From: Candidatus Chlorohelix allophototropha
GTDB lineage: Bacteria > Chloroflexota > Chloroflexia > Chloroheliales > Chloroheliaceae
Length of the DNA stretch: 64,000 nt
NCBI RefSeq assembly: GCF_030389965.1
Contig: NZ_CP128399.1
Coordinates: 434,001-498,000, forward strand
Reading direction: 5' to 3'
Shown here: one piece after another, positions 11,401-20,967 of the stretch
Layout of the letters: each line of letters starts with the position of its first letter
Numbering within the stretch: the stretch's first letter is position 1
Notes under the pieces: model-generated
The model's database searches: none
What the model was told of the DNA's origin: nothing
What the model saw: only the letters and a program-made list of their open reading frames with translations
Program-made: the position numbers and the translations under genes

Positions 11401-12267
11401 TCCTTAACCGAGATAGGTGATGGTTACCGCCTGCAGGGCGAATTCAAACAAGCCCGCGATTATTATGATGAAAGCCTTAAGGTGGCAAACACTGTTTCTG
11501 ACTATCGCCAGCGATTGGCTGTGCGGGCGTTAGCTATGCGTGGTGCGGGTACTGCTTCCCTCTGGCAAGGAGATTATGCCACTGCCGGACAGCTTTTCCT
11601 TGAAAGCCAATCTATTATGGCAGAATTGGGTGATAAACCCAACCTGAGCAAATTACTCACCAATATGGGAGTGGTCGCGCGCGCACAAGGCGATATTGCC
11701 GCTTCAATCAGCCTGACCGAACAGAGCCTTGCTCAATTTCGAGAACTAGGTGATAGGTGGGCGGTTAGTGTATTGCTCAACAATCTGGGGATTTTATCAA
11801 AAGACCGAGGCGATTTTGTGGCAGCGCGCCGCTATATGCAAGAAGGGCTATCGGTACAGCAGCGTTTAGGCGATAAATCCGGTTCGGCTGTTACTCTAAG
11901 CAGTTTAGGCGATTTGTTAATTGATCAGGGTGATTACACCCAAGCTTTTAATTATCTAATGCAAAGTTTGGCATTAAACCAAGAATTAGGAAATCCTTTA
12001 GGCACAGCATACGCTCTGGAATATTTGGCGGGTATTGCTGCTGCCGAAAAGTTGCCAGAGCACACCGCTATTCTGGCAGCTTCCGCAAAAGCTATCCGTG
12101 ATAAAATCGAAGTGCCTCTTTCGGAGGGTGAGCAAGAGTCCTTGAATAAGCGACTTGAACCAGCGCGTCTTGCCTATGGTGAGGAAGAATGGGCGGTTGC
12201 TTGGGAAAAAGGAAAAGCAATGTCGCAGGAGGCTGCGGTTGCCTTTGTGGCTGGCTGGAAAAAATAA
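8437..12267 (+). CDS. Tandem class III cyclase domains + AAA ATPase + TPR signalling protein
   Basis: This 1276-residue cytosolic protein has the order of soluble adenylyl cyclase. Cyclase domain 1 is about residues 25-200 and domain 2 about 255-430. An ORC/STAND-like ATPase follows (about 448-720; Walker A AEAGMGKSR, Walker B LVLIIEDSHWLD), then TPR repeats (about 880-1200; many QGDYxxA units). Domain 1 keeps both metal aspartates (D33 in FADVSGFT, D85 in FSGDAI) but lacks the Asn/Arg pair. Domain 2 has Lys265 in place of the first Asp and keeps N379 and R383 in VNLAARL. The two domains therefore appear to build one catalytic site in cis. Production of cAMP rather than cGMP is not proven. 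No HTH was seen. Confidence 0.88.
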   Translation: MTFAPYLPVDRYLALVNGTTLPYRTQGAALFADVSGFTPLTETLAKELGPRRGGEELTHHLNGVYEALITQIHNYHGSVIYFSGDAITCWFDGDPKEASQRSVTAAIAMQEAMSRIALVKTPAGKELPLALKVAVASGSVCRFVVGDPEVQFLDALAGATLAKIAVAEHQANKGDIIISREVFELLQDCIEVSEWRIDHDSEESFGVVAGLKELSPVWSWPIVDEEAVPRDLLRPWVARPVYQRLEAGMSDFLTELRPAVALFIKFSGIDYDNDPDAGAKLDSYIRWLHSILKDYEGNLEDLTIGDKGSYLYVAFGAPLAHQNDAERAARTALAVISSPPPELNWLTDVQVGISRGTMRTGTVGSKARHIYGVLGDEVNLAARLMGAAKPGQILVSGKIRDATERLFEWESLSPITVKGKSDPVRIYRLLDIKEQKSLLSHTQIHNTMPMVGRENDLVTIRQKIQQVLEGHGQILAITAEAGMGKSRMVAEIVRLVSEKNMDVFLGECQSYGTNNSYLPWQGILRNFFKVGLSENETLEEQIIALENYLGSINDSLVNRLPLLKAVLKLPIPENELTQTLDAKLRKASLESLLVDCIRAQSLKKPLVLIIEDSHWLDPLSHDLLENIGRAINHRPILIVLAYRPPEIEYLQAPRITQLPICSVIPLNELNPEEGKRFITMKIAQIGLADEFIPTVVIESIFNRAQGNPFFIQEILNYMSDLKIDPNDPKSLEQLELPNSLHSLILSRLDRLSETQKIILKVSSVIGRVFKLEWLRKLLPNNENIENLKHELEELRSLDLTPLEQPEPDLAYTFNHIVTREVAYESMPFSTRELLHGRLGDYVEQQYQDNIDQYVDLLAYHYYLSPREDKKRLYLRRAGETAQSTYANTAAIEYYRRLLPLLPAPEQVWVKLKLGEVLELVSQWSEAEELFRQGLQMAEQNHDLKTKAFALSVMGSYLIKQKRYTEAQPWLTQALEAFTELKDAAGVSKSLTEIGDGYRLQGEFKQARDYYDESLKVANTVSDYRQRLAVRALAMRGAGTASLWQGDYATAGQLFLESQSIMAELGDKPNLSKLLTNMGVVARAQGDIAASISLTEQSLAQFRELGDRWAVSVLLNNLGILSKDRGDFVAARRYMQEGLSVQQRLGDKSGSAVTLSSLGDLLIDQGDYTQAFNYLMQSLALNQELGNPLGTAYALEYLAGIAAAEKLPEHTAILAASAKAIRDKIEVPLSEGEQESLNKRLEPARLAYGEEEWAVAWEKGKAMSQEAAVAFVAGWKK

Positions 12268-12290
12268 GCAGAACTTATTGGCAAAAAGAA

Positions 12291-12323
12291 AACAGGTCGA
12301 GGTTTGTTATACCTCGACCTGTT
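12291..12323. terminator. Bidirectional terminator between two giant convergent genes
   Basis: A perfect 13-bp stem (AACAGGTCGAGGT / ACCTCGACCTGTT) with a 7-base loop is flanked by an A-rich side on the left and a T-rich side on the right. It can therefore end transcription from both the cyclase gene and the large secreted-protein gene. Confidence 0.92.
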
Positions 12324-12337
12324 ATTTTATACAATGC

Positions 12338-15300
12338 TCAGTTGAGCGTAAACTGTACCAGATAATCAATATTGGTGTCACCGACCACCTGGAATTTCAG
12401 GGTATGACTACCCTTTGTTAGTCCGGTGGTTTTAAGGCTAAACTCGTAACGCTTAGCGTCCCTATCCCACTGGAATAGGTTATTCGGATTAGCTTTGCCG
12501 CTGCTGGAGACAGGTGCACCATCAACGTCCACCGCTTTCAAAACGATAGTAGCTGAAGATACGTTGACATTGTTGAAGTCGCGCAATTGTACTTTGATTG
12601 GTAAAGTACTACCCGCCTTCTTTGCTTTGGTATAACTGGTATTACAAGTAACGGGATTATCATTATCACTATCATCCATTGGGTTGACGCAGACTCGATA
12701 GCGTACCTTCTGATCCAGAGTCGCAGAACTTCCCTGATAGTTAGTATCTCCGTTGTAATCAACAGTTATATTATGCAAGCCTACCTTCAAAGTGGCAGTG
12801 GTAAAGCTGGCTTTCCCGCCAATTAAAGTTACTGTACTAAGAATTGTACTGCCCTCTCTTATAATCACCGAACCTGTTGGGGATACCTGTGTAGTGGTTG
12901 TTGGCGCTACTGTTGCAACAAAGGTTATCGGTTGGTTAAGGAAAGCACTGGGTGATACCGAACTGGTAACAGTTAGAACTGAACTGGCTTTGTTAATGCT
13001 GATAGCCTGATCCAGTGTGGCAGTATCTGTAAGGAAATTGCCGTCTCCATTGTAAAGCACATTAATTTTGTGTGAGCCTGCGCTCAAGGTGTTAACAGTT
13101 ATAGTAACCTTACCGCTACTGTCCAAGTTGGTAGAAGTAGCAATAACGGTGGTTCCTTCCAATAGCGTTATATTTCCGGTCGGCACACCAGAACCCGGCG
13201 CTACAGGGTTGACGGTGACATTGAAAACTACATTTGAACCGAAAGTAGTGCCTGTAGCAATAACGCTGGCTACCACGGAACTGCTGGCTTTATTTACGGT
13301 CAGGTTTCCGGGCAGGAAGGTTATTGCATAGTTACTTGAAGTTAGACCGGATGGTGTGACAGAATAAACGCCCGGTACACTTGTTGCTCCCGCTACGGTG
13401 GTAAATGCCAGCGTTCCACCTAAAACATTGGCAGTTTCACCCGGTATCAATCCGGTGTAAGTGACCTGGAACGGTAGATTGTCCTGCCCATATACTCGAT
13501 TGGAATCAACCGTTTGAATGGTTAAAGGTGTCGGGTCAATATGCAAGGCTACCGAAGCGCTGCTGCTATTATAGAATTGATCCGATATTTGCCCGTTGTC
13601 CAGAACCCCAAAGCTAGCCGTTAAAGTGTAATCCCCCGCTGGCCATTGGGTAATGCCGAGCGTTGCCTTTCCATCTACGCCTGTGCTAACGGCTTTAGCA
13701 AAGGATAAAGTGCCTGAAGTAACTTTAAAGAGGATTGACTTTTGTTGAACCGGTTTGTTATTACCGTCTTTTAAAGTTGCTGACACACTATTGCCGATAT
13801 TGCCATATTGCAGCGAAGCCGGAGCAGTTAGGCTTAATTGGGTTGCTTGCTTGGTGATCACAAGTTGCTGTGACGTGCTCGATGAAGCTTGATAGCTCTC
13901 ATCGCCTGTAAAATACACATTGGCAATGTAAGTACCCGGCGTTTGATTTATCAAGAAAGACGGTTTTGTAGGGTCTACTGTTGTATTAGGTGCAGGAGGA
14001 GTTACCAACGCAACCCCATTCGCGTTTGTGGTAGCTGCTACAAATTGCTGTCCCAGATTAAAGACGAGGGTTTTACCCGCCAATGGATTCTGGTTATTGT
14101 CTTTCAGGGTAGCCTGAAGCGTAGGCTGGCTCTGGGTAGCTACTGAAGCAGGCAGATTTTGTACGGTTATAGTGGTGTTTTGTGCTGTCTGACCGCCGTT
14201 AATACTGTAGTATATTCCGCCGTTGGTATCTAGCGAAACCAGACCATCCACGGTGGTAGCCTGTACCATAAATCGCAAGTCAGACGCTTGCCCTACCAAC
14301 GTTAAGGGGTTGTTAGGATCGGATACCCATAGAGTAGGATCAGTGGCGGAGCGTTGCAGGTTCACCGAATCCCACTTGCCATACCACGCGCCCGCGTTGC
14401 TGGTATAGGTAATCCAAACTTCCTGAATATCAGGCTGCCCAACTACCTTAGCCGAGAAACTCAGGCTACCATTATTGTTTGCACCACTAACACCGGATAT
14501 AGCGGGTGGGCTGGCGAGTCCGTTTGTGCTACCGTAGTATAGCCGGAAGCCCAGATTGTTATATAGGCGTTGCGTGCCGGTAATAGAACTTAAGGAATCG
14601 GACTTATACTGAACTGGAGTAATTGCCAAACGGGTGGTAGCGCCATCGCTAAGCGCATCGTAGTAGTTAGGTCGCGCCACTGTTACCGGATAGAAGTAGT
14701 TTGAGCTAAAAGTCGGATGCGCCAAGCCCTGCTCGGTGGTAGGGGCAGAAGAAACCAACGGGAATAGTCCGGTGGTATCCACATAATCACCCTTTCGGAA
14801 GCCCACGCCACGCAATAGTTGCCCTGAAACGGTTACATTCCTCATATCTAGCGGAAGTACCGGCTCCAGCGGGTTTGTAACTGTGCCATCTTTGCCGCTT
14901 CTGTAAGTGGCAGTAACAGTCTGTGACTGATTAGCATTGTTCGCCAATGTTACGGTATGGGTATCTGTGGTAATCTGCCCAGTGTTGTAATCGGCATAAT
15001 TCAGGTTGGAGTTTGCCGCATTTAGGGTCAAACTGACCGGGGTATCGGAAGCAGGAGTAGTTCCGGTAAGCTGTACCCCAAGCATTGGCAACCCGTACAG
15101 GGTGGCTTCAATCACTACCTTGGCATGAACACCCTGTATCGGACTATTGGTTGCCAAATAGTGCTTTTTGGTTGCTACCAGCGCATCCCCGATAGTAATC
15201 TGAGTTTGCCCTGTACCAGTATGCAATTGCTTGACCAAATCGCTATACAGTTTTTCGCTGTAGGCAATCACGTCCGTATCACCGTATTGGTATCCCGTAC

Positions 15301-18300
15301 CGATGACAGAGGTCATACCCTTACGAGCAAAAGCCTTAGCCCAATCCGGGTCTGGTGAATAATTGTTAATAAACCCATTGAGAGGAATATTGTAGCCTGA
15401 GTGGCAACCGATACTTAATAGCAGTGAATTTGACTGGTCGGTTGAAGAGTTTAGCAATTCGGCTGCCATCAATACTGATTTATCGGCTGCTTCTGTCCCG
15501 CCTGCACTAAAGTGACCGCCTAAGAATATAAAATCGTGCTGGGTATTGATAAATTTAGCTCTCAGGTCGTTCGCGCTCCATGTATCCGAGATAAGACTAT
15601 CTACTACCGGGCAAGGGGCGGTTGTAGCCGTCCCGCAATTCGGTTGGGTCATTGCAGCAGTTAAATCACTTTTAACCAGATTAGCGGTATCGGTTGCGAA
15701 GTCATACCCGGTGACCAAGCCCGACTTGGGCGCGATTACCCCCTTGGTATTGAGATACTGGGTAATCATATTGGTGGCATCGGCAGCGGTGCTGACTAAC
15801 CGCCCAACAGCCACATCAGGAATTGGCACAGCTTGATTACCGGGGTTAAATTCAAGGCTTTGCCCGTAGTAATCCTGCCCTAGCACCATGTTATCTTGCA
15901 AGGCTACTCCGGCAGGTTTATTGCCGTCCACCGGGGGTATATAGTTGCTTTCCTTGCCGATGGCTGCCTGATCGAGGTAGCGATAGAACGGAATTACATC
16001 GTCTGCCCCTATCAATACGATGTAGCGGGGCTTGTAACTGCTAACCACGCTTTTAATTTCAGCAGCAAGCGCATTCTGGGCGAGAGGGCAGAAAGCAAAC
16101 TGGTTAGCTTTTGCGCGCGCGTCTTGTACGCTTTTATTGGCGCTGAGATCAACCACTACCCCCCCCACTTCGGAACGAGCTACAAATTGAGTAAGCTTAG
16201 CTTGAAGGGCGGTTTTCTCATCGGCTGTTCCGGGCAATTGCGAGTAATCGGTCACGACTACTGTATTGGCTTGTGTATTGGTGTAACTTGGTGGGGTACT
16301 GGCAGTGAAGCCTTCGCAGTTTCTACCTTCCACTTTGACATCAATGTGATATGAAGTATTGCCAACTCCACCGTTCTTGCTCTTAACTCTCAGGTAATAT
16401 GTGCCGGAATTATTACCGGTTTGGTTCACTACTAATTCAGGCATGTTTCCGGTTTGAGCGGAAGCCGCCACGAGGCTGGTTTTTTGCGCTCCAATATACG
16501 GCACCGCATTGTACCCGCTTGGTACGTTAGTATCAGGCGTGAAAACGCTATTTGTGGTTGGCGAAGGGAAAGTCCACATTTCCCACGTCCACATGGGGAA
16601 AGTCCACATTTCCCACGTCCACATGGGGAAAGTCCACATTTCCCACGTCCACATGGGTAGCGATTCCATTGCTGCAACCTTAGCGGTTTGTAGCACCGGA
16701 TTAACGGGTGTAGTAGCGGTGTTGCTGGCGTTGTTCAGCCCGTCGTATTCAGCCTTTACATCTTTGTGCAGCGTTAAATCCATATCATATGGTAAGTCAA
16801 GGGTTGTACCAGCGCCGCGCAAAGTCACAGTTATCTTGCCGTTAGCCGGAACCTGAATGCTGAACCATTGCGAGTCAACTGCTACTGTATTCGTTTGGTT
16901 GGCGCTACCGGTTACAGTATTCAAGTCAACCGGGCTAAGCGGTATCTCTTTTGCACCCGCCCAACCGTCAACTGCTTCCTGACTTAGTGAGGCTGAGGTG
17001 CTGCTATTGACATTGTTACTGCCATTGTAAGCTGCTGTGATGAGATGAATCCCACCAACCACCAGTGGGCTAGTTGCCAGAGTAGCTTGTCCACCGGAAT
17101 TTATATTGCCAATTCCCAGAGTAGTTGCGCCATCGTAGAAGGTGACACTACCCGTTGCAATCGCCGGGCTGATTGTTGCGGTAAACGTTACCGTTTGCCA
17201 TATTTTGGCAGGATTTAAGGAAGAAACTAGGGTAATGCTTGAAGTAGCCGGAGCAATCGTCAACGTAGCGCTGCTGCTACCTGTGTAATTAGGGTCGCTG
17301 ATAGTAGCGGTAACCTGATAATCTCCGGCATTTATCGGCGTTTGTACGGCAGTGTTGTTCTGGCTGTAAGTAATCTGCACGTTCTGTACAGCTACCGAAG
17401 TGGTATATGTGACGCTTTTAGCCGTTCCATCGTAGGTTTGCGACAAATTGGCGAGGGTAATAGTTGCCGTTGCTTGGCTAACTGGTTGGGTAAGCACAGT
17501 TGAAGTGCTACTGCTATACGTGCTATCCCCTGAGTAAGTCGCAGTTATCGGATGATTGCCCGCTCCTAGAGTCGAGATAGTTAAAGAGGCACTGCCAGCC
17601 GACAGCGGCACGGTTCCAAGCGAGGTTGTACTGTCGTAGAAAGTGACGCTACCGGTTGGGGCAATACCACCTGCCGTAACATTTGCCGTGAAGGTAACAG
17701 CTTGACCATAGGTTGCGGTGGCTAGCGATGAAGCCAATGTTACCGTTGGTGTTGCCGGGCTTATTGTAATGCTCAGGACAGGTGAAGTGCTGCTGCTATA
17801 ATCCTCTTCTCCGCCAAAACTTGCGGTAATAGAATGTACGCCTACACTCAGGTTGGAGGTTGAGAAAGAAGCTGTATTGCCGATAAGCGGCGCGGTTCCC
17901 AATACTGTAGTACCATCGCTAAAGGTTACTAAGCCATGTGACTCTTCTTCGAGATTGCTCAACGTGGCATTAAATGTAACTACCTGTCCCTGAGTTAGAT
18001 TACTACCGGGCGCAAGGGCTAAAGAGATTGAGGTTGCAAAAGGATAGAGCTTATCATTTGTTACTATACTTCCCAAACCACAAGTAGCGGGTGCAGGATA
18101 TTCCTTGATATTGGTTGTAGCTAATGTTGCCACTCCAGCGCAATTATTGGGTGTATTGCTGGTGAAAATCCCGTTATTTAAGTTTATAGTACCGACAATT
18201 AAATTAAGCCCACCACCGTTGCTGGATGCGCTACTTCCGGCTACACCGGGACTGCGGTTTGGCGCGCCTATTGCGCCAATCGGACCTAATGCGCCGGCTA

Positions 18301-19441
18301 CACCACTCGTAGCGCTATTAAGCGCGAAATTGTTGCCGCTTACAATACTAGAAGTTGAGATGATGGATACTGCGCCTCCGGTTGCTGCCGCACCGTTCCC
18401 GCCGTTTCCGCCCCCCCCTGCACCGGGACCATATGGCATACCTGCGGGAGGATTAGTGGGACCATTACCACCTTGTCCACCATTTCCGCCTGAACCGCCA
18501 ATTGCCGAGTTTGAGGTAAAGGTATTGTTTCGGATATTAATACTGCTCGCAGAAACAAATATAGCGCCACCAGCCCCATTTGCGCCGTTTCCGCCAGTTC
18601 CACCTGTACCACCGTAACTGGTGCTATTACTACCGACCCCCCCATTTCCACCTGAACCTGCCACAGCCCGATTGTTGCTGAAAGTGGTGCGGGTAATGTT
18701 AAAGGCTGTTCCGGTTGCATATATAGCGCCACCATTTGCAGCGCCACCGTTTCCACCGTTCCCGCCGTTAATGCCGTTTCCATCGGTGCAAGTCACGGTC
18801 AAAGTTTGTCCGCTACCGCCGTTTCCACCTTGAGTTGTATTTCGGGTAAAGGTGCTATTGGAAATAGTCAAGCTGCCGCTTGAGTAAATAGCGCCGCCGT
18901 TTACTTCCCCGCCCTTAGCCCCTGTGCCGCCATTACATGCACTGGAACTACCACCGATGCCAACCACCCCATTTGTGCCTATCGCCAGATTATTGGTAAA
19001 AGCACTGTTAGTAATAGTTAGAGCGCCGGAACTTATTATAGCCCCACCATTGCTACTTACCGCTTTACCATTGGTGAGGGTGAGGTTAGTCAATGTTAGG
19101 TTGCCGGCTGCTGCTACATTGAATAGCTGAAAGGCATTATGTGCATCGAGGGTAACATTGTGTCCTGTTGCGTCAATAGTAACCGTAGAATTTACTGCAA
19201 TAGTAGCGGGGATTAGGATTGTTCCATCACAACTAAACGTCACGTTACCACCAGCGGCGAGGGCTGTGCCTAACCCGCCGGGGCTTGAGTAATTAATGCA
19301 GTCTGTAACATTTCCACTTGCTCTAGCGATACCCGGCAAGAGTAAAATTAATCCTGCCAGCGAATATAGAGCTAATTGATAAATCCAAAATTTTGGACTA
19401 AACCTGAAATAATAAGGTACAGGCTGCTTTAATATACCCAT
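12338..19441 (-). CDS. Giant secreted beta-helix / Ig-like / gingipain-type (C25) protein
   Basis: The product has about 2367 residues. ATG 19441 is preferred to the TTG at 19450, though the ribosome site is weak. An N-terminal signal peptide ends near ARASG. A Gly/Asn-rich right-handed beta-helix region with polymorphic outer-membrane-like repeats (NNTFTSN, NSTFTRN) follows to about residue 450. Next come several Ig-like Big_3-type repeats (PTGSVTFYDSTTSLGT pattern) and a gingipain-like caspase-fold domain with candidate dyad His in FLGGHFSAGG and Cys in SIGCHSGY. More Ig-like repeats and an MBG-like repeat (DSNRVYGQDNLPF) follow. No sortase, PEP-CTERM or Por-type C-terminal signal was recognised. 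A surface or secreted protease/adhesin role is inferred. Confidence 0.85.
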   Translation of the reverse strand: MGILKQPVPYYFRFSPKFWIYQLALYSLAGLILLLPGIARASGNVTDCINYSSPGGLGTALAAGGNVTFSCDGTILIPATIAVNSTVTIDATGHNVTLDAHNAFQLFNVAAAGNLTLTNLTLTNGKAVSSNGGAIISSGALTITNSAFTNNLAIGTNGVVGIGGSSSACNGGTGAKGGEVNGGAIYSSGSLTISNSTFTRNTTQGGNGGSGQTLTVTCTDGNGINGGNGGNGGAANGGAIYATGTAFNITRTTFSNNRAVAGSGGNGGVGSNSTSYGGTGGTGGNGANGAGGAIFVSASSINIRNNTFTSNSAIGGSGGNGGQGGNGPTNPPAGMPYGPGAGGGGNGGNGAAATGGAVSIISTSSIVSGNNFALNSATSGVAGALGPIGAIGAPNRSPGVAGSSASSNGGGLNLIVGTINLNNGIFTSNTPNNCAGVATLATTNIKEYPAPATCGLGSIVTNDKLYPFATSISLALAPGSNLTQGQVVTFNATLSNLEEESHGLVTFSDGTTVLGTAPLIGNTASFSTSNLSVGVHSITASFGGEEDYSSSTSPVLSITISPATPTVTLASSLATATYGQAVTFTANVTAGGIAPTGSVTFYDSTTSLGTVPLSAGSASLTISTLGAGNHPITATYSGDSTYSSSTSTVLTQPVSQATATITLANLSQTYDGTAKSVTYTTSVAVQNVQITYSQNNTAVQTPINAGDYQVTATISDPNYTGSSSATLTIAPATSSITLVSSLNPAKIWQTVTFTATISPAIATGSVTFYDGATTLGIGNINSGGQATLATSPLVVGGIHLITAAYNGSNNVNSSTSASLSQEAVDGWAGAKEIPLSPVDLNTVTGSANQTNTVAVDSQWFSIQVPANGKITVTLRGAGTTLDLPYDMDLTLHKDVKAEYDGLNNASNTATTPVNPVLQTAKVAAMESLPMWTWEMWTFPMWTWEMWTFPMWTWEMWTFPSPTTNSVFTPDTNVPSGYNAVPYIGAQKTSLVAASAQTGNMPELVVNQTGNNSGTYYLRVKSKNGGVGNTSYHIDVKVEGRNCEGFTASTPPSYTNTQANTVVVTDYSQLPGTADEKTALQAKLTQFVARSEVGGVVVDLSANKSVQDARAKANQFAFCPLAQNALAAEIKSVVSSYKPRYIVLIGADDVIPFYRYLDQAAIGKESNYIPPVDGNKPAGVALQDNMVLGQDYYGQSLEFNPGNQAVPIPDVAVGRLVSTAADATNMITQYLNTKGVIAPKSGLVTGYDFATDTANLVKSDLTAAMTQPNCGTATTAPCPVVDSLISDTWSANDLRAKFINTQHDFIFLGGHFSAGGTEAADKSVLMAAELLNSSTDQSNSLLLSIGCHSGYNIPLNGFINNYSPDPDWAKAFARKGMTSVIGTGYQYGDTDVIAYSEKLYSDLVKQLHTGTGQTQITIGDALVATKKHYLATNSPIQGVHAKVVIEATLYGLPMLGVQLTGTTPASDTPVSLTLNAANSNLNYADYNTGQITTDTHTVTLANNANQSQTVTATYRSGKDGTVTNPLEPVLPLDMRNVTVSGQLLRGVGFRKGDYVDTTGLFPLVSSAPTTEQGLAHPTFSSNYFYPVTVARPNYYDALSDGATTRLAITPVQYKSDSLSSITGTQRLYNNLGFRLYYGSTNGLASPPAISGVSGANNNGSLSFSAKVVGQPDIQEVWITYTSNAGAWYGKWDSVNLQRSATDPTLWVSDPNNPLTLVGQASDLRFMVQATTVDGLVSLDTNGGIYYSINGGQTAQNTTITVQNLPASVATQSQPTLQATLKDNNQNPLAGKTLVFNLGQQFVAATTNANGVALVTPPAPNTTVDPTKPSFLINQTPGTYIANVYFTGDESYQASSSTSQQLVITKQATQLSLTAPASLQYGNIGNSVSATLKDGNNKPVQQKSILFKVTSGTLSFAKAVSTGVDGKATLGITQWPAGDYTLTASFGVLDNGQISDQFYNSSSASVALHIDPTPLTIQTVDSNRVYGQDNLPFQVTYTGLIPGETANVLGGTLAFTTVAGATSVPGVYSVTPSGLTSSNYAITFLPGNLTVNKASSSVVASVIATGTTFGSNVVFNVTVNPVAPGSGVPTGNITLLEGTTVIATSTNLDSSGKVTITVNTLSAGSHKINVLYNGDGNFLTDTATLDQAISINKASSVLTVTSSVSPSAFLNQPITFVATVAPTTTTQVSPTGSVIIREGSTILSTVTLIGGKASFTTATLKVGLHNITVDYNGDTNYQGSSATLDQKVRYRVCVNPMDDSDNDNPVTCNTSYTKAKKAGSTLPIKVQLRDFNNVNVSSATIVLKAVDVDGAPVSSSGKANPNNLFQWDRDAKRYEFSLKTTGLTKGSHTLKFQVVGDTNIDYLVQFTLN
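16566..16655 (-). repeat. Three perfect 30-bp tandem repeats inside the giant gene
   Basis: Three identical copies occupy 16566-16595, 16596-16625 and 16626-16655. Read on the gene strand each adds the ten residues MWTWEMWTFP, so the frame is kept. The unit contains a TTTCCC/GGGAAA dyad. The Trp/Met-rich product is unlike the Thr/Ser/Gly-rich surroundings. Perfect identity suggests recent or ongoing copy-number change. Confidence 0.95.
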
Positions 19442-19875
19442 GTTTCCCAAACTTTCTACTATGCATGTGCAGATACTATTTGCCCAACTCGGTTTTACTA
19501 CTGTTTTTTTTGAAAGGAAAAATAACCAAACTCAAGACTATGAATTGGTGATTAGACTTATCACTTTCTTTGCGTAAAAAACTAATTCGCTACGAAGGCT
19601 AAGCCGCACTACATAAAAGATTTGCATTTGAACCAGCAGGTTTGATTGCCCTCTTTTATTAAGTATGTAGCTTAGGTAAACGCGAAGTTAATTTATTTTA
19701 ACCATTCCTAAAATTATAGCAATGTGAATTGGCAAGTCAATAATTATTACAAACCTAAAACCAAATTCGCTAATACTGTAACAAGGTTGTAACCTTAAAA
19801 TATGCAATATAGCCTTGCATATTTAGCCTCATATTAATTTGCAAATTACAGAATATTTAAGCGGTAATCGCAATA
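19442..19875. other. Gene-free AT-rich spacer upstream of the giant gene
   Basis: This stretch of about 430 bp has no credible coding frame. It must contain the promoter of the minus-strand giant gene, but no clear -35/-10 pair was identified. No repeat beyond short A/T runs was seen. Confidence 0.6.
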
Positions 19876-19908
19876 AAAATACGGCTACAGGAATTTCTCC
19901 GTAGCCGT
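19876..19908 (-). terminator. Rho-independent terminator of the hem cluster
   Basis: An 8-bp stem ACGGCTAC / GTAGCCGT (extended by GGA/TCC inside the loop) has a T-rich tail on the minus strand. It lies about 30 bases after the hemB stop. Confidence 0.88.
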
Positions 19909-19940
19909 TGTTATGGTATATAAGGGAAAGATTTATGTAA

Positions 19941-20954
19941 TTATCTAGAGAACCAAGGGGCAGCTTCTTTGGCGTGGTAGGTGATAATCATATCCGCGCC
20001 TGCTCGCTTTATCGAAACTAAAGTCTCGCGAATCACACGTTCTTCATCAATCCAGCCCAAACGTGCCGCTGCTTTTATCATTGAGTATTCGCCACTGACA
20101 TTGTAAGCTGCCAGCGGTAGGTCAAAGCGATCGCGCGTGCGGCTGATGATGTCCAGATAAGCCAGCGCAGGTTTGACCATAATCATATCTGCGCCTTCCG
20201 CAATATCCAGTTCGGTTTCGCGCAAAGCTTCGCGAATGTTGGGTGGATCCATCTGGTAGCTGCGACGGTCGCCGAATTGAGGGGTACTATCGGCAGCCTC
20301 GCGGAATGGTCCGTAATATCCGCTAGCGAACTTTGCGCTGTAGGACATAATCGGAATATTATCAAAGCCGTTAGAGTCGAGACCTTCCCGGATAGCGCCT
20401 ACTCGACCATCCATCATATCGGAAGGGGCGATGATGTCGGCGCCCGCTTCAGCATGTGAAACTGCCATTCGTGTGAGCAAGTCTAGGGTTGGGTCGTTCA
20501 GCACATACCCTTCGTTGTTCACCACTCCGCAGTGACCATGATTGGTAAATTCGCAGAGGCAAACATCGGTAATAACTACCAGTTCAGGCACAGCCTTTTT
20601 GATTATGCGAACCGCTTCCTGAACTACGCCATTATCGTTATAGGCTTCACTACCAATTTCATCCTTAAAGTCAGGGATGCCAAAGAGCAAAACCGCAGGA
20701 ATACCCAATTTGGCAATGTTCTCAGCTTCACGCGCAAGGTCTTTTAACGACCAACGATATTGCCCCGGCATTGAGCCGATTTCCACCTGAGAGTTAATCC
20801 CTTCGGCAATAAAGAGCGGGTAGATAAAATTGTCAACCGACAAATGAGTCTCGCGCACCATCCGTCGCAAATTTTCGGTGCGGCGAGTGCGACGAGGTCG
20901 GTTTTTGAGATTGGCGTGTTTTTGCGCTATTCCCAAGTCTTTCTCGGTTAGCAT
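19941..20954 (-). CDS. hemB: Delta-aminolevulinic acid dehydratase (porphobilinogen synthase)
   Basis: It condenses two 5-aminolevulinates to porphobilinogen. The length of 337 residues is normal. Visible features are [16 protein letters not shown] at the start, the metal-site region [12 protein letters not shown], the Schiff-base lysine in [15 protein letters not shown] and the second lysine in [12 protein letters not shown]. The cysteine-containing [15 protein letters not shown] segment suggests the zinc-type site. The ribosome site GGGAGGA precedes ATG 20954, 13 bases after the hemL stop. It is the last gene of the cluster. Confidence 0.97.
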   Translation of the reverse strand: MLTEKDLGIAQKHANLKNRPRRTRRTENLRRMVRETHLSVDNFIYPLFIAEGINSQVEIGSMPGQYRWSLKDLAREAENIAKLGIPAVLLFGIPDFKDEIGSEAYNDNGVVQEAVRIIKKAVPELVVITDVCLCEFTNHGHCGVVNNEGYVLNDPTLDLLTRMAVSHAEAGADIIAPSDMMDGRVGAIREGLDSNGFDNIPIMSYSAKFASGYYGPFREAADSTPQFGDRRSYQMDPPNIREALRETELDIAEGADMIMVKPALAYLDIISRTRDRFDLPLAAYNVSGEYSMIKAAARLGWIDEERVIRETLVSIKRAGADMIITYHAKEAAPWFSR

Positions 20955-20967
20955 AGCTCCTCCCTAT

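Noticed and set aside
16566-16655. Regular repeats as a CRISPR array
   Set aside because: The units abut without spacers and lie inside a coding frame; no cas genes are near.
18105-18617. Proline-rich 170-codon frame on the plus strand
   Set aside because: It is antisense to the Gly-rich beta-helix part of the giant gene, so the Pro codons are the complement of Gly codons. No ribosome site.
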